A DNA stretch of 64,000 nt from Pictodentalium vernedei (GCA_031216915.1 CM062289.1:386486674-386550673), one strand, 5' to 3'; numbered from the stretch's first letter, positions 1-10,660 are shown. The notes: generated from the letters alone by a model not told the origin. Made by a program: numbers and translations.

Positions 1-509
1 TCAAAAAAGATCCCCCCTCCCACCCCACCATACAAGATGTGTCTGGACGATTGTAAGTCATTGTATAAATATTGTCCTTTATTTGTGATATTCTTATAGG
101 TCCTTTTTATTATCAATCGCTTAAAGTTCGACAGTACAAGATTTCAGAAATGTTCCTGAAATACGTGGGGTGAACCTTGGAGCTCCAGCATTTTACTGAA
201 TTGCCAGTAAAGCAATAAGATATTTATTAACCGAGTGATAAAAGCCCATGGTTGGGATCTACTTAAATGCGCTGATTCTTTGAATTCTGCAAATGCTGTT
301 CATATTGAGTAAAACGCATTCTATTTTTAGATGAGGCTTATATTTTTACTGTTCATTGGAGAGAACCAGCATGCACTCTTCTATAAACTGTAACAAAAAC
401 AGATACATAATTACTTCGACTACGAAAATTGATGGATTGTAGATAAAACCCTAAACCCTCAACTACAAGTCTTACATTACATACATGACACTTCAGATTT
501 ACACTCTTC

Positions 510-944
510 CAGGCCTGGCATTCTTAAAAATGGAGGAGGGCTAAAAATCGCTCTCCATGCATGGCCCAGGGGAGCGATTAGCTCTCCTCAAGCTTACAAA
601 AGCTAAAAGTGGCAAAACGAAGTTGTACCATTAATCAGTTCTGCCTTCTGGGCTTTGAACATTTTATTTGATGCTGCTAACCAGGTAGTCTCTGTGAGAC
701 GGCAACACTGCACTTCCCACACCTCCGGGCCTTGGTAAGGCCCGGAGGTGTGGGAAGGGCAGTGTGGCCATATTGCAGAGACCACTAACACGGCAGAGAT
801 CTGAAAACCTGTGGGTTTTAGGAATAGACTGTTGTGGTAATCATTATTTTCTAAGGCTAGGAGAGCAATTTTTCGCTCTCCTCAATTTTTTAAGGCGAGC
901 AGCAGGCGAGCGAATAAATCGCTCTTCTGAAAATGCCAGGCCTG
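510..944. mobile_element. Foldback MITE with CAGGCCTGGCATT ends
   Basis: The ends are inverted (CAGGCCTGGCATT at 510, AATGCCAGGCCTG at 944), followed inward by inverted GC-rich stretches with GGAGAGCGATT. The flanks are CTCTTC on the left and CTCTGC on the right. Copies II and III have one uninterrupted 'CTTGAGAGG' there (near 12,959 and 18,202), so they act as empty sites and show this is an insertion with a short, slightly decayed duplication. There is no coding capacity. The superfamily is unclear. Confidence 0.6.
688..782. repeat. Palindrome inside the 510-944 foldback
   Basis: Long hairpin with arms of about 46 bp around a 2-4 base centre. The inner part (CCCACACCTCCGGGCC and complement) is perfect and the outer part is imperfect. 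Confidence 0.8.
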
Positions 945-1019
945 CTCTGCCGACGAAAATCTTGAATAATATATTATCCCAGTGTTCGTATGACCACTAT
1001 AATGTAATAAGCCTTTATG

Positions 1020-1245
1020 GTGTCTTGAGTGAAAATTTTGCCTTTGAAGGACGGGCATAAAACAGGTGGAAGTAGAACGCGAAGTGGAACATCATAAAGG
1101 GTGTTCTTTACACTTTGCTGAAAGTCATAGAATACTTTACAAGACACATTGGACAGGCGAGATTTTCAATCAAAATCGGAATTGAAATCCTTATCACTTA
1201 CTACTTTGCCTCTTATCATGGCTGATATTCGCTAAGTTTAAAGGT
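1020..1245 (-). pseudogene. Relic ORF-e, copy I (broken)
   Basis: On the minus strand this aligns with the open frames at 12,996-13,250 and 18,240-18,488. The shared peptide pieces (KVFYDFQQSVKN, TIKAYYII) are recognisable, but the frame here has an early stop and shifts. It is unrecognised. It is either a decayed coding exon carried by the higher-order unit or chance coding-like sequence. Confidence 0.35.
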
Positions 1246-1247
1246 AC

Positions 1248-1788
1248 ATTTAAGAATTGAATGCATTTTTTATAATCTTTATTGGAGTATGAACGTGTGG
1301 GAATGGGTACAAATTGTATGAATCCCGAAGGGATAATTACTTGCCGTAACTGTTTAAACTACTTTTTTACCAAACAACAAAGCAGAAAGACGAAATAAAA
1401 CATGTACGAACGAACGAGGCGAAAAACCACCCCCACACAAAAGACAAAGCGCACAACTCTGATTTTTAATTTTCACAACTTTAGAAATGGAAACGAGTAT
1501 TTTAGTAACGGGCTTTATGCCATAGTTGGGAATGGCACCAAAAAAACAGTAGCGGAGTTGATCACTGCGAGAGGCGCTAAGAGATAAAAACCCGCCCAAA
1601 CACCGCCCGAATTACATTCTGTCAACTGCGCTTTACCGTAAATGCGGGTCAAAGTTCGACCAAATGTATTCATTGGAAAGTGAATTACATTTGGTCATGA
1701 CGTTTTCATCCAGCTGACCAATGGGAATTGAGTATTTGGACCCAAAACGTATAACTACATTAACAATGTAATTATACACAGACTGAAA
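1248..1788. other. Copy-I-specific insertion, unclassified
   Basis: Copies II and III run directly from 'GAAGGTACATACACTC' to 'AAATTTCTCAA' (13,236-13,262; 18,474-18,501), whereas copy I has about 540 extra bases here. The insert has no long open frame, weak inverted symmetry near GAATTACATT/CATTTGGTC, and no clear terminal repeats. It is probably an old mobile-element insertion. Confidence 0.45.
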
Positions 1789-1907
1789 CTTAAATTTCTC
1801 GACTTGGCGGGTCAGGCATTAATTTTGGCGTGAAAATTACGCGAAATGATGTAGCTGGACACTTCAGAACCACTGAAGGTTCCTGACCTGTGTATATCAG
1901 ATTGTGG

Positions 1908-1975
1908 TCAGTGCAGTGATTAGCGTGGTGTGCTGCTGATCTCGGTACTCGGTTCGAATCCAACCTAAGCATGTT
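1908..1975 (+). repeat. tRNA-like module T5, copy I
   Basis: It shows A-box-like 'CAGTGCAGTGATTAGCG' and B-box 'GGTTCGAATCC' at tRNA spacing. It aligns with 13,364, 18,597, 25,020 and 25,222. It looks like a tRNA-derived (pol III-type) sequence, not an intact tRNA. Confidence 0.65.
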
Positions 1976-2085
1976 TTGCTCAAATTGGTGAAAATTGGCC
2001 AAAAAAGAGAAAAGCTGAGAAAAAAGGAAAAGTCGCTTCACTGCAACGTCTCTCTAATCCGTTTATCTGTTCTTTTCTTATCATC

Positions 2086-2420
2086 CACCTTTGTGCAACT
2101 CTGGTCTTATCTTACCGCTTAAGTTTGTACACCCTGGTCTTATCTCACTACTTACCTTTGTACATCCTGGTCTTATCTCACTACTTTCCTTTGTACATCC
2201 TGGTCTTATCTCACTACTTTCCTTTGTACATCCTGGTCTTATCTCACTACTTTCCTTTGTACATCCTGGTCTTATCTCACTACTTTCCTTTGTACATCCT
2301 GGTCTTATCTCACTACTTACCTTTGTACATCCTGGTCTTATCTCACTACTTTCCTTTGTACATCCTGGTCTTATCTCACTACTTTCCTTTGTACATCCTG
2401 GTCTTATCTCATTACTTAAC
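2086..2420. repeat. 33-bp minisatellite, about 9-10 copies
   Basis: Nine near-identical 33-bp units (TTTGTACATCCTGGTCTTAT...) run from 2,124 to 2,420, with a degenerate unit before them. The paralogous site in copies II and III (13,505-13,620; 18,755-18,860) has only about three diverged units, so this is a local expansion. Because 33 is divisible by three, long periodic open frames arise. They are not a gene. On the minus strand each junction reads AAAGGTAAGT or close to it, a match to a splice donor. Confidence 0.9.
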
Positions 2421-2504
2421 CTTGATTTTTGAGTTTTATTTTTATGTGTATGTTTTATTTTATGTTGTTTATTCTGTTATGTTTTTCAGTTTATTTACCA
2501 TCGT

Positions 2505-2575
2505 GAGGACTCGAACCCCTGATGTCGCGATTTATGTATGGCGCTTTTACCGACTGCACCACGCGGTCGATGTGA
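2505..2575 (-). repeat. tRNA-like module T1, copy I
   Basis: On the minus strand it has an A-box region (CGTGGTGCAGTCGGTAAAAGC) and a B-box-like GGGGTTCGAGTCC. It is homologous to 13,730-13,800, 18,968-19,042 and 25,513-25,586. Confidence 0.6.
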
Positions 2576-2767
2576 GGTGTGTGGTAGTTAGTTGTATGGA
2601 TGTGTGACGACTATTCATTATTCGTTTAGATTATTGGACAGTTTAGTCTCACATAAAGACTAAATCAACTCATTTCTGTGCATTTTTATTCAGTTTAAAC
2701 TCTTTGGGGGTGATAAATTACCAGTTTATGTTGTTTTACTAAAAACAGAAGTTTCTCAAAAGAATCA

Positions 2768-2838
2768 AAAGGGACGCGAACCCCTGACGTCGCGATTCAG
2801 GTGTGATGCCTTTACCGACTGCGGCACGTGGTCGACTT
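2768..2838 (-). repeat. tRNA-like module T1, second copy
   Basis: Second T1 in copy I, produced by a local duplication of about 260 bp. The following 'attattggacag' segment occurs at both 2,631 and 2,895. B-box GGGGTTCGCGTCCC is intact. Confidence 0.6.
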
Positions 2839-3323
2839 AAAATGTATTGTGGTTAGTTGTATGGGTTTGTGACGACTGTCCTTTATTTGTCAAGATTATT
2901 GGACAGTTTGGGTTCACATAAAGAAATAAACCCATTTCTATGCTGTTTCGATCAATTTAAAATCTTTGAGAGTGGTAAATTATCAGTTAATGTTTTTAAG
3001 AGTAAAATCCTCGCTCTCTGATTGGATGAGAGCTGGCATAGTTTCTTTTATGTTTACCGCTCCCCTAGCAAATGTTACCTCTGACGTCACAACGCGAAAT
3101 ATTTGAAATGACGTCGCCCGTTTCGTAATTGCTTCATCAACGGAGTGACTAGCAAGCTGCTTCATTTTTCTGGACTTTTCACACGTGCAGCAGACGGTGC
3201 TCCAGATAAAGTGTTGTTTAAATTACAAACCGATTTACGATTTGCACTAAGATGGAATGAGTTTATCTGTTTTTTTTTTTTTTGTTTTTTTTTGATGATT
3301 TATCCAGTGCCGTCATGGGTACA

Positions 3324-3417
3324 CGAGAGGTTTCTTTACTAAATCTATGATCGTTAAAAGTTGCCTTGAACAAGGCAACTTTTAACGATCACAAGTTTAG
3401 TAAATAAGCCTCTCGTG
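3324..3417. mobile_element. Short foldback element
   Basis: Arms of about 45 bp (CACGAGAGG ... AAAGTTGCCTTG) around a tiny centre form a near-perfect hairpin. No coding sequence. Typical of a hairpin MITE, family not identified. Confidence 0.6.
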
Positions 3418-3445
3418 TTTCACGATGGAGGGCTATGGGTAGTGT

Positions 3446-3616
3446 CTTGTTGGAACATATACGTTATTGTGATGAGTTGACGGTAACATTGTCTGAGGTT
3501 TGCAGCTCGGAGCGTATGTTCAACCTCGACGCTTCCCGTCTCGGTTGCACATAAGATCCGAGCCACAAACCTCAGACCATGTTACCGTCAATTCATCACA
3601 ATAACTTATAATGTTG
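3446..3616. mobile_element. Foldback element
   Basis: Inverted arms of about 50-60 bp (GTTATTGTGATGAGTTGACGG ... and complement ending ATCACAATAAC) are separated by about 50 bp. No target duplication was resolved. Confidence 0.6.
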
Positions 3617-3789
3617 TTGTACTTAAAAGTGGAAGTTTCGAGAACTTTTGGTGATTATCAACAGAGCTCGTATTCGATGTGAATAGGAAAATGTCAGTAG
3701 ACACAACCACTACGCCATCGGAGAGAACAACAAAGAGCTATGGAAGAAAAGAATCCGAATCTCTGCGCTGATCCTAAACTTCTTGGGGG

Positions 3790-3977
3790 CAGGGGTGGCG
3801 GAAGCTCGATAACAGTGGAGGGGCACAAATTTACAACGCTACCATGGTTCGACCCAGTGTGAGAAAGGTTACAATCGTATATCGGTAAATGCACCACGAC
3901 TCGCTATAGTCTCTCGTTTAAATGAAGATGCTGCTGCGTGCCCCCTGTGACCCCCATCCCTGGCTCCGCCGCCTCTG
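3790..3977. mobile_element. hAT-type MITE, 188 bp
   Basis: The terminal inverted repeats are CAGGGGTGGCGGA on the left and the complement of CAGAGGCGGCGGA on the right. The flanking 8-bp duplication is CTTGGGGG and CTTGAGGG (7/8). An 8-bp TSD with CAG...CTG-type ends is the hAT signature. The homologous spot in copy II (near 14,130) lacks it. Confidence 0.65.
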
Positions 3978-4107
3978 CTTGAGGGTCATAACCCAGTCGG
4001 GACGTTGGATGAATAAACTCCTCTGCATTGATTCGATCTGTTTAACTTATTTCAGAAGCAGAAAATCACTAATTTCTTTTTAGCGAAAATAAAAAAATTC
4101 TCTAAAG

Positions 4108-4195
4108 AAGATAGCAGGACGCGAATATGTGTCTGTGTTTGACGATGATAAAGAGAAATAACAACGCCTGTATCCACCCAGCTATCAGGACATTT
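4108..4195 (-). repeat. tRNA-like module T3, copy I (decayed)
   Basis: It aligns with 26,099-26,186 and 29,316-29,403 on the minus strand ('gataaagagaaa' insert, then 'cacccagctatcagg'). The B-box is degraded. Confidence 0.4.
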
Positions 4196-4320
4196 CACAG
4201 ACTGAATTACACGAGGGGTGTGAAATAATAGAGTTGGGAGTCTGGCCTGTGCTGATCTCCAAATTCTCGGTGATCATAAAACGATAGGATTGTTAATAGA
4301 ATAAATAGAGGATATGGAAT

Positions 4321-4443
4321 GAGTGTTTTTCTCATATAATATTTATGAAACGAGTCTAAGAATTTTCCGTTTTGGCGAGCCTCTGGCGAGCCCAAACGGA
4401 AAATTCGGACAAGTTTCATAAATATTATATGAGAAAAACACTC
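4321..4443. repeat. GAGTGTTTTTCTC hairpin
   Basis: Near-perfect palindrome with 55-60 bp arms and centre near GAGCCTCTGGCGAGCC. The second copy is at 36,688-36,810. Confidence 0.8.
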
Positions 4444-4509
4444 CTTTCATATTCTATTTATCATATGACACACACACACACGCACAAATTAGCCACTTAG
4501 TATGACTTT

Positions 4510-4730
4510 TTAACCCATCTCCTAACTTGAGTTGCAGACGGCACTTGAAAAAAACATCCTCGTATAACTAAAAATTTTCACTTTTTGCTTCCAAAACATA
4601 GGTTATGGCCCCTCATTGGAACGAGCTCGTTGAGCTCGTTCCAATGAGGGGTCATAACCTATGTTTTGGAAGCAAAAAGTGAAAATATAAAAAAAAATGA
4701 ATGGCGTTTTTCTTGTAGGTAAAAGATTAA
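4510..4730 (-). mobile_element. TTAA hairpin MITE family A (A1)
   Basis: Bounded by TTAA on both sides, with ends CCCATCTCCTAAC and GTAGGTAAAAGA. The central palindrome has the family core CATAGGTTATGRCCCCTCA plus GGAACGAGCTCG. TTAA duplication and CCCTTTACC-type ends indicate piggyBac-type mobilisation (inference). Confidence 0.75.
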
Positions 4731-5459
4731 CACAATATAACCCACCCCAAATAGGCCAGATAACTTAAATTCTCCCTACTGAAATTATGCAAATGTCACC
4801 TAGTTGTATTTTGTTTAGCCAATCAAATTGTCCGGTTTTGAAATTGACCAATGAAAGCTCCCAACTCAATTATGCAAATTATGAAAATGTGGCCCAGTTT
4901 TATATTTTGTTCAGCCAGTCAAATTATCTAGTTTTGAAATTGACCAATGAAATTGACGGAAGGCTTTATTTATCACTGATTAATATGAAAACAAAATATC
5001 AAATGTTTTAAAGTGAACAAAACGGACGAGTCATATGATAACATAATTTATGAGTTGATTGAAAGTTTAAATTCCCACGGAAGTCGAAGTCCATATGTTA
5101 ATATAACTTCACCGGGTATGAGAATTGCACAGAATAATCACACAGGGCGTGAACCTGTATCGAGGTGCGTGTATTCAATGAAAATAAAGAAACCAAACAA
5201 TTTTATCCACTGCGGAATTTGAGTTTCATACACACCTAAGGCTTCTATACTTTGCGGATTTCATCATCATAATCTCAAACCCAGAGCCACTTCTCATCGT
5301 TTGATGACTTCCAAGAATTTTAAGATTTCGGATTCGATATTCTCGACATTAGACTCAGCCAGTTGAAAATTGTTTGAAACGATATAAATGCAATGCAACT
5401 CTGGAAACGAGTACTCAAGACCGTTTGTATGTGAGAATTGAACCTTTGCCTAGGCGAAG

Positions 5460-6099
5460 TAGGGCCCATGCGAAGATTCGTGATTCGATTCGATTTCGAA
5501 TCTTAAGTTTTTATTCGATTCGATTCGAATTGGCTGCACGATTCGTTTCCATTCGAATCTTTTCAGTGGAATATAGCTTGACATCAGTTATCTTCGTCGT
5601 CTCACGATACGTATAGTTCTGGTGGAAATTGTACAAAAATAATATTGAAAATAAAGACTGAATGCGGTTTCCGCTGTCTAAACCGAAACAACGTCTATAC
5701 CCATGCCATCAGCCATGCTTAATCCAGTCCCAATAGACATTACCACTATAGAAAGAAAATTTAACGATGAGCTGTTTCTAGCGGCTAGTCGTGCGCAATG
5801 TCTAGTACCGACGATTCTCGCACCTGTTTCCTTTTTTCAACTATAATCCTTACTGGGCAATATTCCAACTACATCACCAAGGCATGCCTTCGACGAAGGC
5901 ATGCCTTGGTGGTGTAGTTGAAATATTTTATCAGTCGGGACTTTAAGCCATCACTGGAGGAACAAATCAGGTTTACATCGCCCTCTCCTCCCCAATCGGT
6001 CATCTTCAAGACGCTCCTGATTCGCTTCGAGATTCGATTCGTATTCGAATAACAGACCTGATTCGATTCGAAGCGAAATGGGTGATGCGCAGGGCCCTA
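5460..6099. mobile_element. hAT-type non-autonomous element, 640 bp
   Basis: The ends TAGGGCCCATGCG and CGCAGGGCCCTA are inverted. The flanking 8-bp duplication is AGGCGAAG / AGACGAAG (7/8). The interior is rich in GATTCGATTCG near both ends and holds a palindrome at 5,859-5,928. It interrupts the T4 module, whose uninterrupted form is at 14,300. It encodes no transposase. Confidence 0.75.
5859..5928. repeat. Palindrome within hAT element
   Basis: Arms AATATTCCAACTACATCACC... meet at CTTCGACGAAG. Near-perfect hairpin. Confidence 0.8.
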
Positions 6100-6598
6100 A
6101 GACGAAGCTCAAGTCTGCAGATTGTTCGCCACGGTTGTGGTGATTATTGTACAATGGCTTTATTTACCTACATCACGTGTATCAATCATATAATTGTTCA
6201 TATGTGTGTACCTCATGCACCCTACCACCCTTACATGGGTTATTATGAGAGAATCCAATAAAAGTTCAAATGTTCAAATGATTGACGAGGTAACCGGATG
6301 TCGTCCGTATCAACTGAGCTATCTACTACCGGGAAGGGGGGGGGGGGGGGCAATATTCTTGCGTTTATAAGTGTAGTTGGAGAATATGTGAAAGATAAAT
6401 ATTAACCATATTGGTCTAAAATAAAGAAATGATCTAATTGCCGTATATATTCGTTCGGCTTAAGTTCTTCTGCAAGTCGCATTTGACCATTCAATTTTCT
6501 CTGACCGAAAATAAAAAATTCTCAAAATAACAAAATGGCATGAGAACCCTTGCTGACAATGCCCGTATTCGACAGCACAGAGAAAAAAATCAATGAAT

Positions 6599-6956
6599 CA
6601 TTTATTTATTTATTGGTGTTTAAGGTCACATATTTCTGCACAATGGCTAATCGTGACCACGACAGTTTTACGGGTGAATGAAGCCGCAGTACCCGGAAGG
6701 AACTACTGAGCAACGGCGAGCAACTGTCAGCTCCCAAACATACTAACTCCACACAAGCAGGGTTAGCATTGGTTGAAGACAAGTGCACCATCGACATGCC
6801 GTACGCCTTAGTAAACAACGCTACCGTGCCACCCACGTGAGCAATGGGGGCGAAGTGTCTTGCCCAAGGACACAACGTGGTTGCCACAGGTTGGATTCGA
6901 ACCGAGGACCTCTCGGCTTTTAGACTGCACCAGTACCTACTGAGCCACCGCGCCCC
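6599..6956 (-). mobile_element. tRNA-derived SINE (minus strand, full length)
   Basis: Read on the minus strand: a tRNA-like head (GCGCGGTGGCTCAGTAGG A-box, GGTTCGAATCC B-box), the core TTGTGTCCTTGGGCAAG, a body of about 200 bp, and a tail ending CACCAATAAATAAATAAAT. It is flanked by AATCAATGAAT and AATCAACGAAT (11 bp, one mismatch). The paralogous empty site in copy III (near 14,697, 'aaaaatcaacgaatttacc') proves insertion. The same family lies at 23,597, 29,925 and 63,499. Confidence 0.92.
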
Positions 6957-7474
6957 AATCAACGAATTGACCCTCTATTCTAAAGGTAACGTTGTAACGA
7001 GACAATACACGGGAGACGTGAAGAAATACAGTACCAGGCAGTATATTAACCACAACATTATTAAACCACACCTGACCCATCGTTTTTGGCTTCCAAGAGT
7101 TTTATGATCCCGATTGCCCGTATACAAGTGAATTCCAACCGATGCCGAGATATGGCAGTTGACTGTGCAGTTCTTTTTCCTTTTCCCTTTTATTGAATTA
7201 AAACCAGAAGACCACAAAACCTTCTTACTGGCAATACAGTAAATGCAGACAACCTGGCCAAATTACTCGCCCAAACATGTGTTCGCTTAGCTCATTTTGC
7301 CAGCCAGACTTCTTTTGAAGGAAATTTCGGAGCTATCGGAATTTTCTGATGATATAATATAAATATGTTGTTCGGTCTTTGGGATTTATGTAGACAAAAT
7401 GTGAGAGGTACTGACGTTTTTATAAACGAGACACATAAAGTGGAGGTACGCAATTATTTGGGGATTGAAGGCGG

Positions 7475-7806
7475 TTATCGATATTGTGAATGGAAATTAT
7501 CTCCCTTCTTTCCAACATTCACATCACAGTTATTTATTTTTGAGGATCTGTTGAGCTTTCGAGTCTTGTCAATAAAGTTTACCAAATCAATAATCGAATG
7601 TGTTATTGGATTATTCCAAATCGTAAGTTGTTGTATTTCACAGATAAGATACTTATCGATCTCAACTCTTACGAAGCACGAGCCCAAACGTCTCAGAAAG
7701 CTGTTTGGCTTCGATTATCGAGTATGTTTATCCAACTATTTCGGTAATTACTAAAGTGGGCAGTCGACACCCCGTACGGTTGTCCATAAAGAATGTAACA
7801 TGACAT
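7475..7806 (-). pseudogene. Relic ORF-a, copy II (frameshifted)
   Basis: Minus strand, aligned with 15,288-15,557. The start (ATGTCATGTTAC) and the peptide pieces QPYGVSTAHFSNYRNS and GSCFVRVEIDKYLICEIQ are preserved, but a 1-base deletion relative to copy III near 7,693 breaks the frame. No family is recognised. The CC..C start in other copies hints at a zinc-binding N-terminus (inference only). Confidence 0.35.
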
Positions 7807-7896
7807 TGTTATCATCTTCTAATATTTAGCTATCGGGGTCCATATGGGTCCTTGGAGGTCTTTTAAAATGCTTGATTCTGAAACTTCAACATTGTT

Positions 7897-7905
7897 GGGA
7901 AAGCC
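7897..7905. repeat. 9-bp target-site duplication, left (GGGAAAGCC)
   Basis: Identical to 8,551-8,559. The unoccupied paralogue at about 15,688 reads TTGGAAAAGCCTTG. Confidence 0.9.
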
Positions 7906-8550
7906 TAGTCTTTGTAAGACTGTGACCCGGGGCCCTCCTGGCCCTCACAGTCTTTGAGAAACCCGTTCAAATTTCATCTGACTAAAACTGAAAGAAACTG
8001 GCCGCATTTGGGTCGACTCAGTTCACGCTTCATCTCGAAGACAAAAATCACATAATCATCATACTACTTGTCGTACTCGGCCCAAATATCATTTATTTAC
8101 GTGTCTGCACCATTATTTAACGCAAACACAACATCAAATTCAATAAATGTTGAAAAATATTCGACTTCACCACGTTAAAAAAACCATCAATTTCAGAGAT
8201 AAATAATTGTACTACGCTTGCGCATAGATAATGTGCGCATGTGTAGTACAATTTGTTTATCGTTGAAATCGATGTTTTTTAACTTGGTGAAGTCGGATAT
8301 TTTTCAACATTTCTTGAATTTGATGTTGTGTTTGCGTTAAATAATGATGCAGACACGTAAATAAATGATATCTGGGCTGAGTACGACAAGTAGTATGTTG
8401 ATTATGTGATTTTTGTCTTCGATATGACGCGTGAACGGAGTCGACCCAAATGCGGCCAGTTTCTTTCAGTTTTAGTCAGATGAAATTTGAACGGGTTCCT
8501 CAAAGACTGTGAGGGCCAGAGGGCCCCGGGTCACAGTCTTACAAAGACTA
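7906..8550. mobile_element. Mutator-like foldback element, 645 bp
   Basis: The arms of about 321 bp are inverted copies, with ends TAGTCTTTGTAAGACTGTG and its complement, meeting near 8,228. It is flanked by identical 9-bp duplications (GGGAAAGCC). The paralogous copy III segment (15,680-15,700) is continuous, so this is a clean insertion after or outside the shared history of the two copies. A 9-bp TSD with terminal inverted repeats of hundreds of bp is the Mutator-like (MULE) hallmark. No coding capacity, so movement needs a transposase supplied elsewhere. Confidence 0.88.
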
Positions 8551-8620
8551 GGGAAAGCCTTGACAAATATCTTGTAATTGCTTAGCTTGCTTTGTGTATC
8601 CTAAAGTTTGTTTTGTTGTG

Positions 8621-8855
8621 TTGACCCTTTGAGCCCCGGTGGTATCTTCCATGTCAGTTCAGTGGTAGCAATTGGAAGAATCTATATTCATTATTCGGAG
8701 TAGACTAATTAATATTTTCAACGTGCAGCCTTAGGGCTACACGTTAAAAATATTGATTGTTCCACTTCACACATTCCCTTAGCCGCATCCTACTTACCGA
8801 AATTATGACATATGTTCCAGGGCCGGAAAAGCGGCCTTTCTTTTCAAAGAGTTAA
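8621..8855 (+). mobile_element. TTAA hairpin MITE family B (B1)
   Basis: Ends CCCTTTGAGC and TTCAAAGAG with TTGA/TTAA flanks, and central palindrome AATATTTTCAACGTGCAGCC. It occupies the same place in copy II as B3 does in copy III, so the insertion predates that duplication. Confidence 0.8.
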
Positions 8856-9284
8856 CTGCTTCTTCTATCCACTGAAATAATATATAGAACTGACATTACT
8901 CCTTGGGAAGCTCCAATAGAGTTTCCCAGGGACGTATATCAGATGCAGCAAATGTTGTTTTGAATACATGTATAAGCAAACTCATCTGGTATGTCAGCAC
9001 ACTTACAAGTTTGTTTCTTCATTTGGGATTTAACACATTTTCAGTAGTCAGTGTCACATCGTGTCGGCGCAAATTTACAAACACCGAAGTGATTAACCTA
9101 ATTTAGACGAAAACTCTGGAAGATTTAAAGTTCTCGAAAATGTCCGATAAAAGTTCCACAATGCCCTGAATTTATTCCATAGCAAATGATTACTTTGTTG
9201 TCAGAACAAAGAGGCACAATCGTAAACATTGGCATAATGATTATGATGACAAGAGGACACACTGCATGAATGAGTGTGTCAGGA

Positions 9285-9460
9285 AGTATGTGTGTTTGTG
9301 TGTGTGTGTGTGTGGTGGGGGGGGGGGGGCGGTATGAAATTATGTCTGTCCCACAGGCGGCAGAAGCTCCAAAAAAGTCGGGGTCACACACTTTTCTGGG
9401 TACCGCAAGGGTGTAGGATGGAATTTTTTTTCCGGGGGGGGGGGGGGGTGGGGTAGGGTG
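9285..9460. repeat. (TG)n and G-run low-complexity stretch
   Basis: (TG)n at 9,290-9,315 followed by G runs (9,316-9,330; 9,435-9,460). A related stretch recurs at 9,995-10,030 and 16,445-16,472, suggesting a local duplication of this segment in copy II. Confidence 0.85.
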
Positions 9461-9588
9461 TAAATGGTGGTGGGGCGATGTATTCATTCAAAATATACAT
9501 ATTTATATACGCTACCCCTCACCCTTACCCTTGAACCCACCCTATTTCTGACACTAACCTCAGCGTATTTATTTCGTTTTGTTTTTAC

Positions 9589-9828
9589 TTAACCCTTAAC
9601 ACCCTGGTGGTATCTTCCAGATCAATTCAGTGACAGAAATTTGAAGAGTCCATATTCATTATATGTGCGTAAACCAATTAATATTTTCAACGTGCAGCCT
9701 TAGGGCTGCACGTTGAAAATATTGATTGTTCTTCCCCACACATTCACTTACCAGCTATCATACTTAGTGAATTTATAAAGCATCATGTTCATGGGTCGGA
9801 AAAGTGGCCTCTCGGGTTCAAAGAAAAT
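9589..9828 (+). mobile_element. TTAA hairpin MITE family B (B2)
   Basis: Family B hairpin (AATATTTTCAACGTGCAGCC) with TTAACCCTTAACACC at the left and GGTTCAAAGAAAAT at the right (right TTAA decayed). Absent from the matching place in copy III. Confidence 0.75.
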
Positions 9829-10480
9829 CAATGTGGTCATACATGTATTGGTGATGTGTTGTCACCATATATATAGGGGTTGTGTACGTTATGTCGGAAA
9901 ATGCCGTTCGGGTACCTTTAACTGGTGAAAAAGTGTCGGGCATGTTCCCCCTGTGCTCTCCGGCTCCGCCGCCCTTGAATGAGTTTGTCCGGAAGTATGT
10001 GTGTGTGGGGGGGGGGGGGGGGAGGGGGGCTATGAAATTATGTCTGTTTTCTGAAAGATTACCCCCTCTCAGTGGCGGCTACGGGGGGGGGGGGCATGGG
10101 GGCATTTGCCCCCCCCCCCAACGAAGGCTTTGCCCCCCCCCCCCCCCCCAGTTGCCCCCTCCCCCCCCAACCATCTCGCATGCATTTCCATCCACCCTCA
10201 CACACAAACACATTCAGTCACTCTCTCTCACACACACACCTCTCTTTTTTATACCCAATAATTTTCCATACACACTTAGCCCAAAGCCTCAAAGCCTCAG
10301 GCTAGCTGATGAACACATCCAGCCAGTAGAGTCTTAAAGACTCGGATGCAGATACTTATAAGTTATAATTAAGTTATGAGCCAACAAAGGCATGTCTATC
10401 CATATCCCTTGTCTAAAAAAAATCATGGATTTCGCATTATAACAGACGGGCATTATCTCCCTTGCACTGTTCAATTATTT

Positions 10481-10483
<3 letters not shown>

Positions 10484-10514
<31 letters not shown>

Positions 10515-10515
10515 C

Positions 10516-10588
<73 letters not shown>
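10484..10588. repeat. (TC)n microsatellite
   Basis: About 105 bp of TC dinucleotides with two CCCC or CC interruptions. Periodic LSLSLS frames across it are artefacts. Confidence 0.95.
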
Positions 10589-10592
<4 letters not shown>

Positions 10593-10660
10593 CAGACCCA
10601 CCAGACGCGGATCCAGGATTTTTTGAAAGGAGGACCGCTAATTACCATTACATTTAGTCG

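Larger units (their letters stand above)
4298..5045. repeat. 740-bp dispersed repeat (inverted partner at 36,096-36,832)
   Basis: The whole segment reappears in reverse complement at 36,096-36,832, with the same order of parts: a GAGTGTTTTTCTC hairpin, a TTAA family A MITE, and a doubled 90-bp stretch with CCAAT and ATGCAAAT motifs. No TSD was resolved. It is a composite repeat with a MITE already inside before dispersal. Confidence 0.7.
1..5377. repeat. Higher-order repeat copy I (partial)
   Basis: Partial first copy of the multi-kb complex unit. Its start (from about 38, 'gatgtgtctggacgattgta') matches 10,900 and 16,520. The stretch 970-1,245 matches 12,990-13,240 and 18,230-18,480. The stretch 1,800-1,975 matches 13,258-13,430 and 18,500-18,665. 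It differs by several insertions listed separately, including a minisatellite expansion. Copies are old: many substitutions and indels by eye. Confidence 0.75.
5432..6335 (-). repeat. tRNA-like module T4, copy I, split by a hAT element
   Basis: The B-box half (TGAGAATTGAACCTTTGCC, 5,432-5,459) and the A-box half (CGTATCAACTGAGCTATCTAC, about 6,270-6,335) are separated by the hAT insertion plus about 170 bp. The uninterrupted homologues are 14,297-14,395 and 19,530-19,623. Confidence 0.5.

Noticed and set aside
2086..2575. CRISPR array
   Set aside because: Repeat units are adjacent with no unique spacers, and the sequence is animal DNA.
2091..2607. Two long overlapping repetitive frames (FVHPGLISLLS and YILVLSHYFPL periods)
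   Set aside because: They are the 33-bp minisatellite read in two frames. Paralogous copies have few units and no conserved frame.
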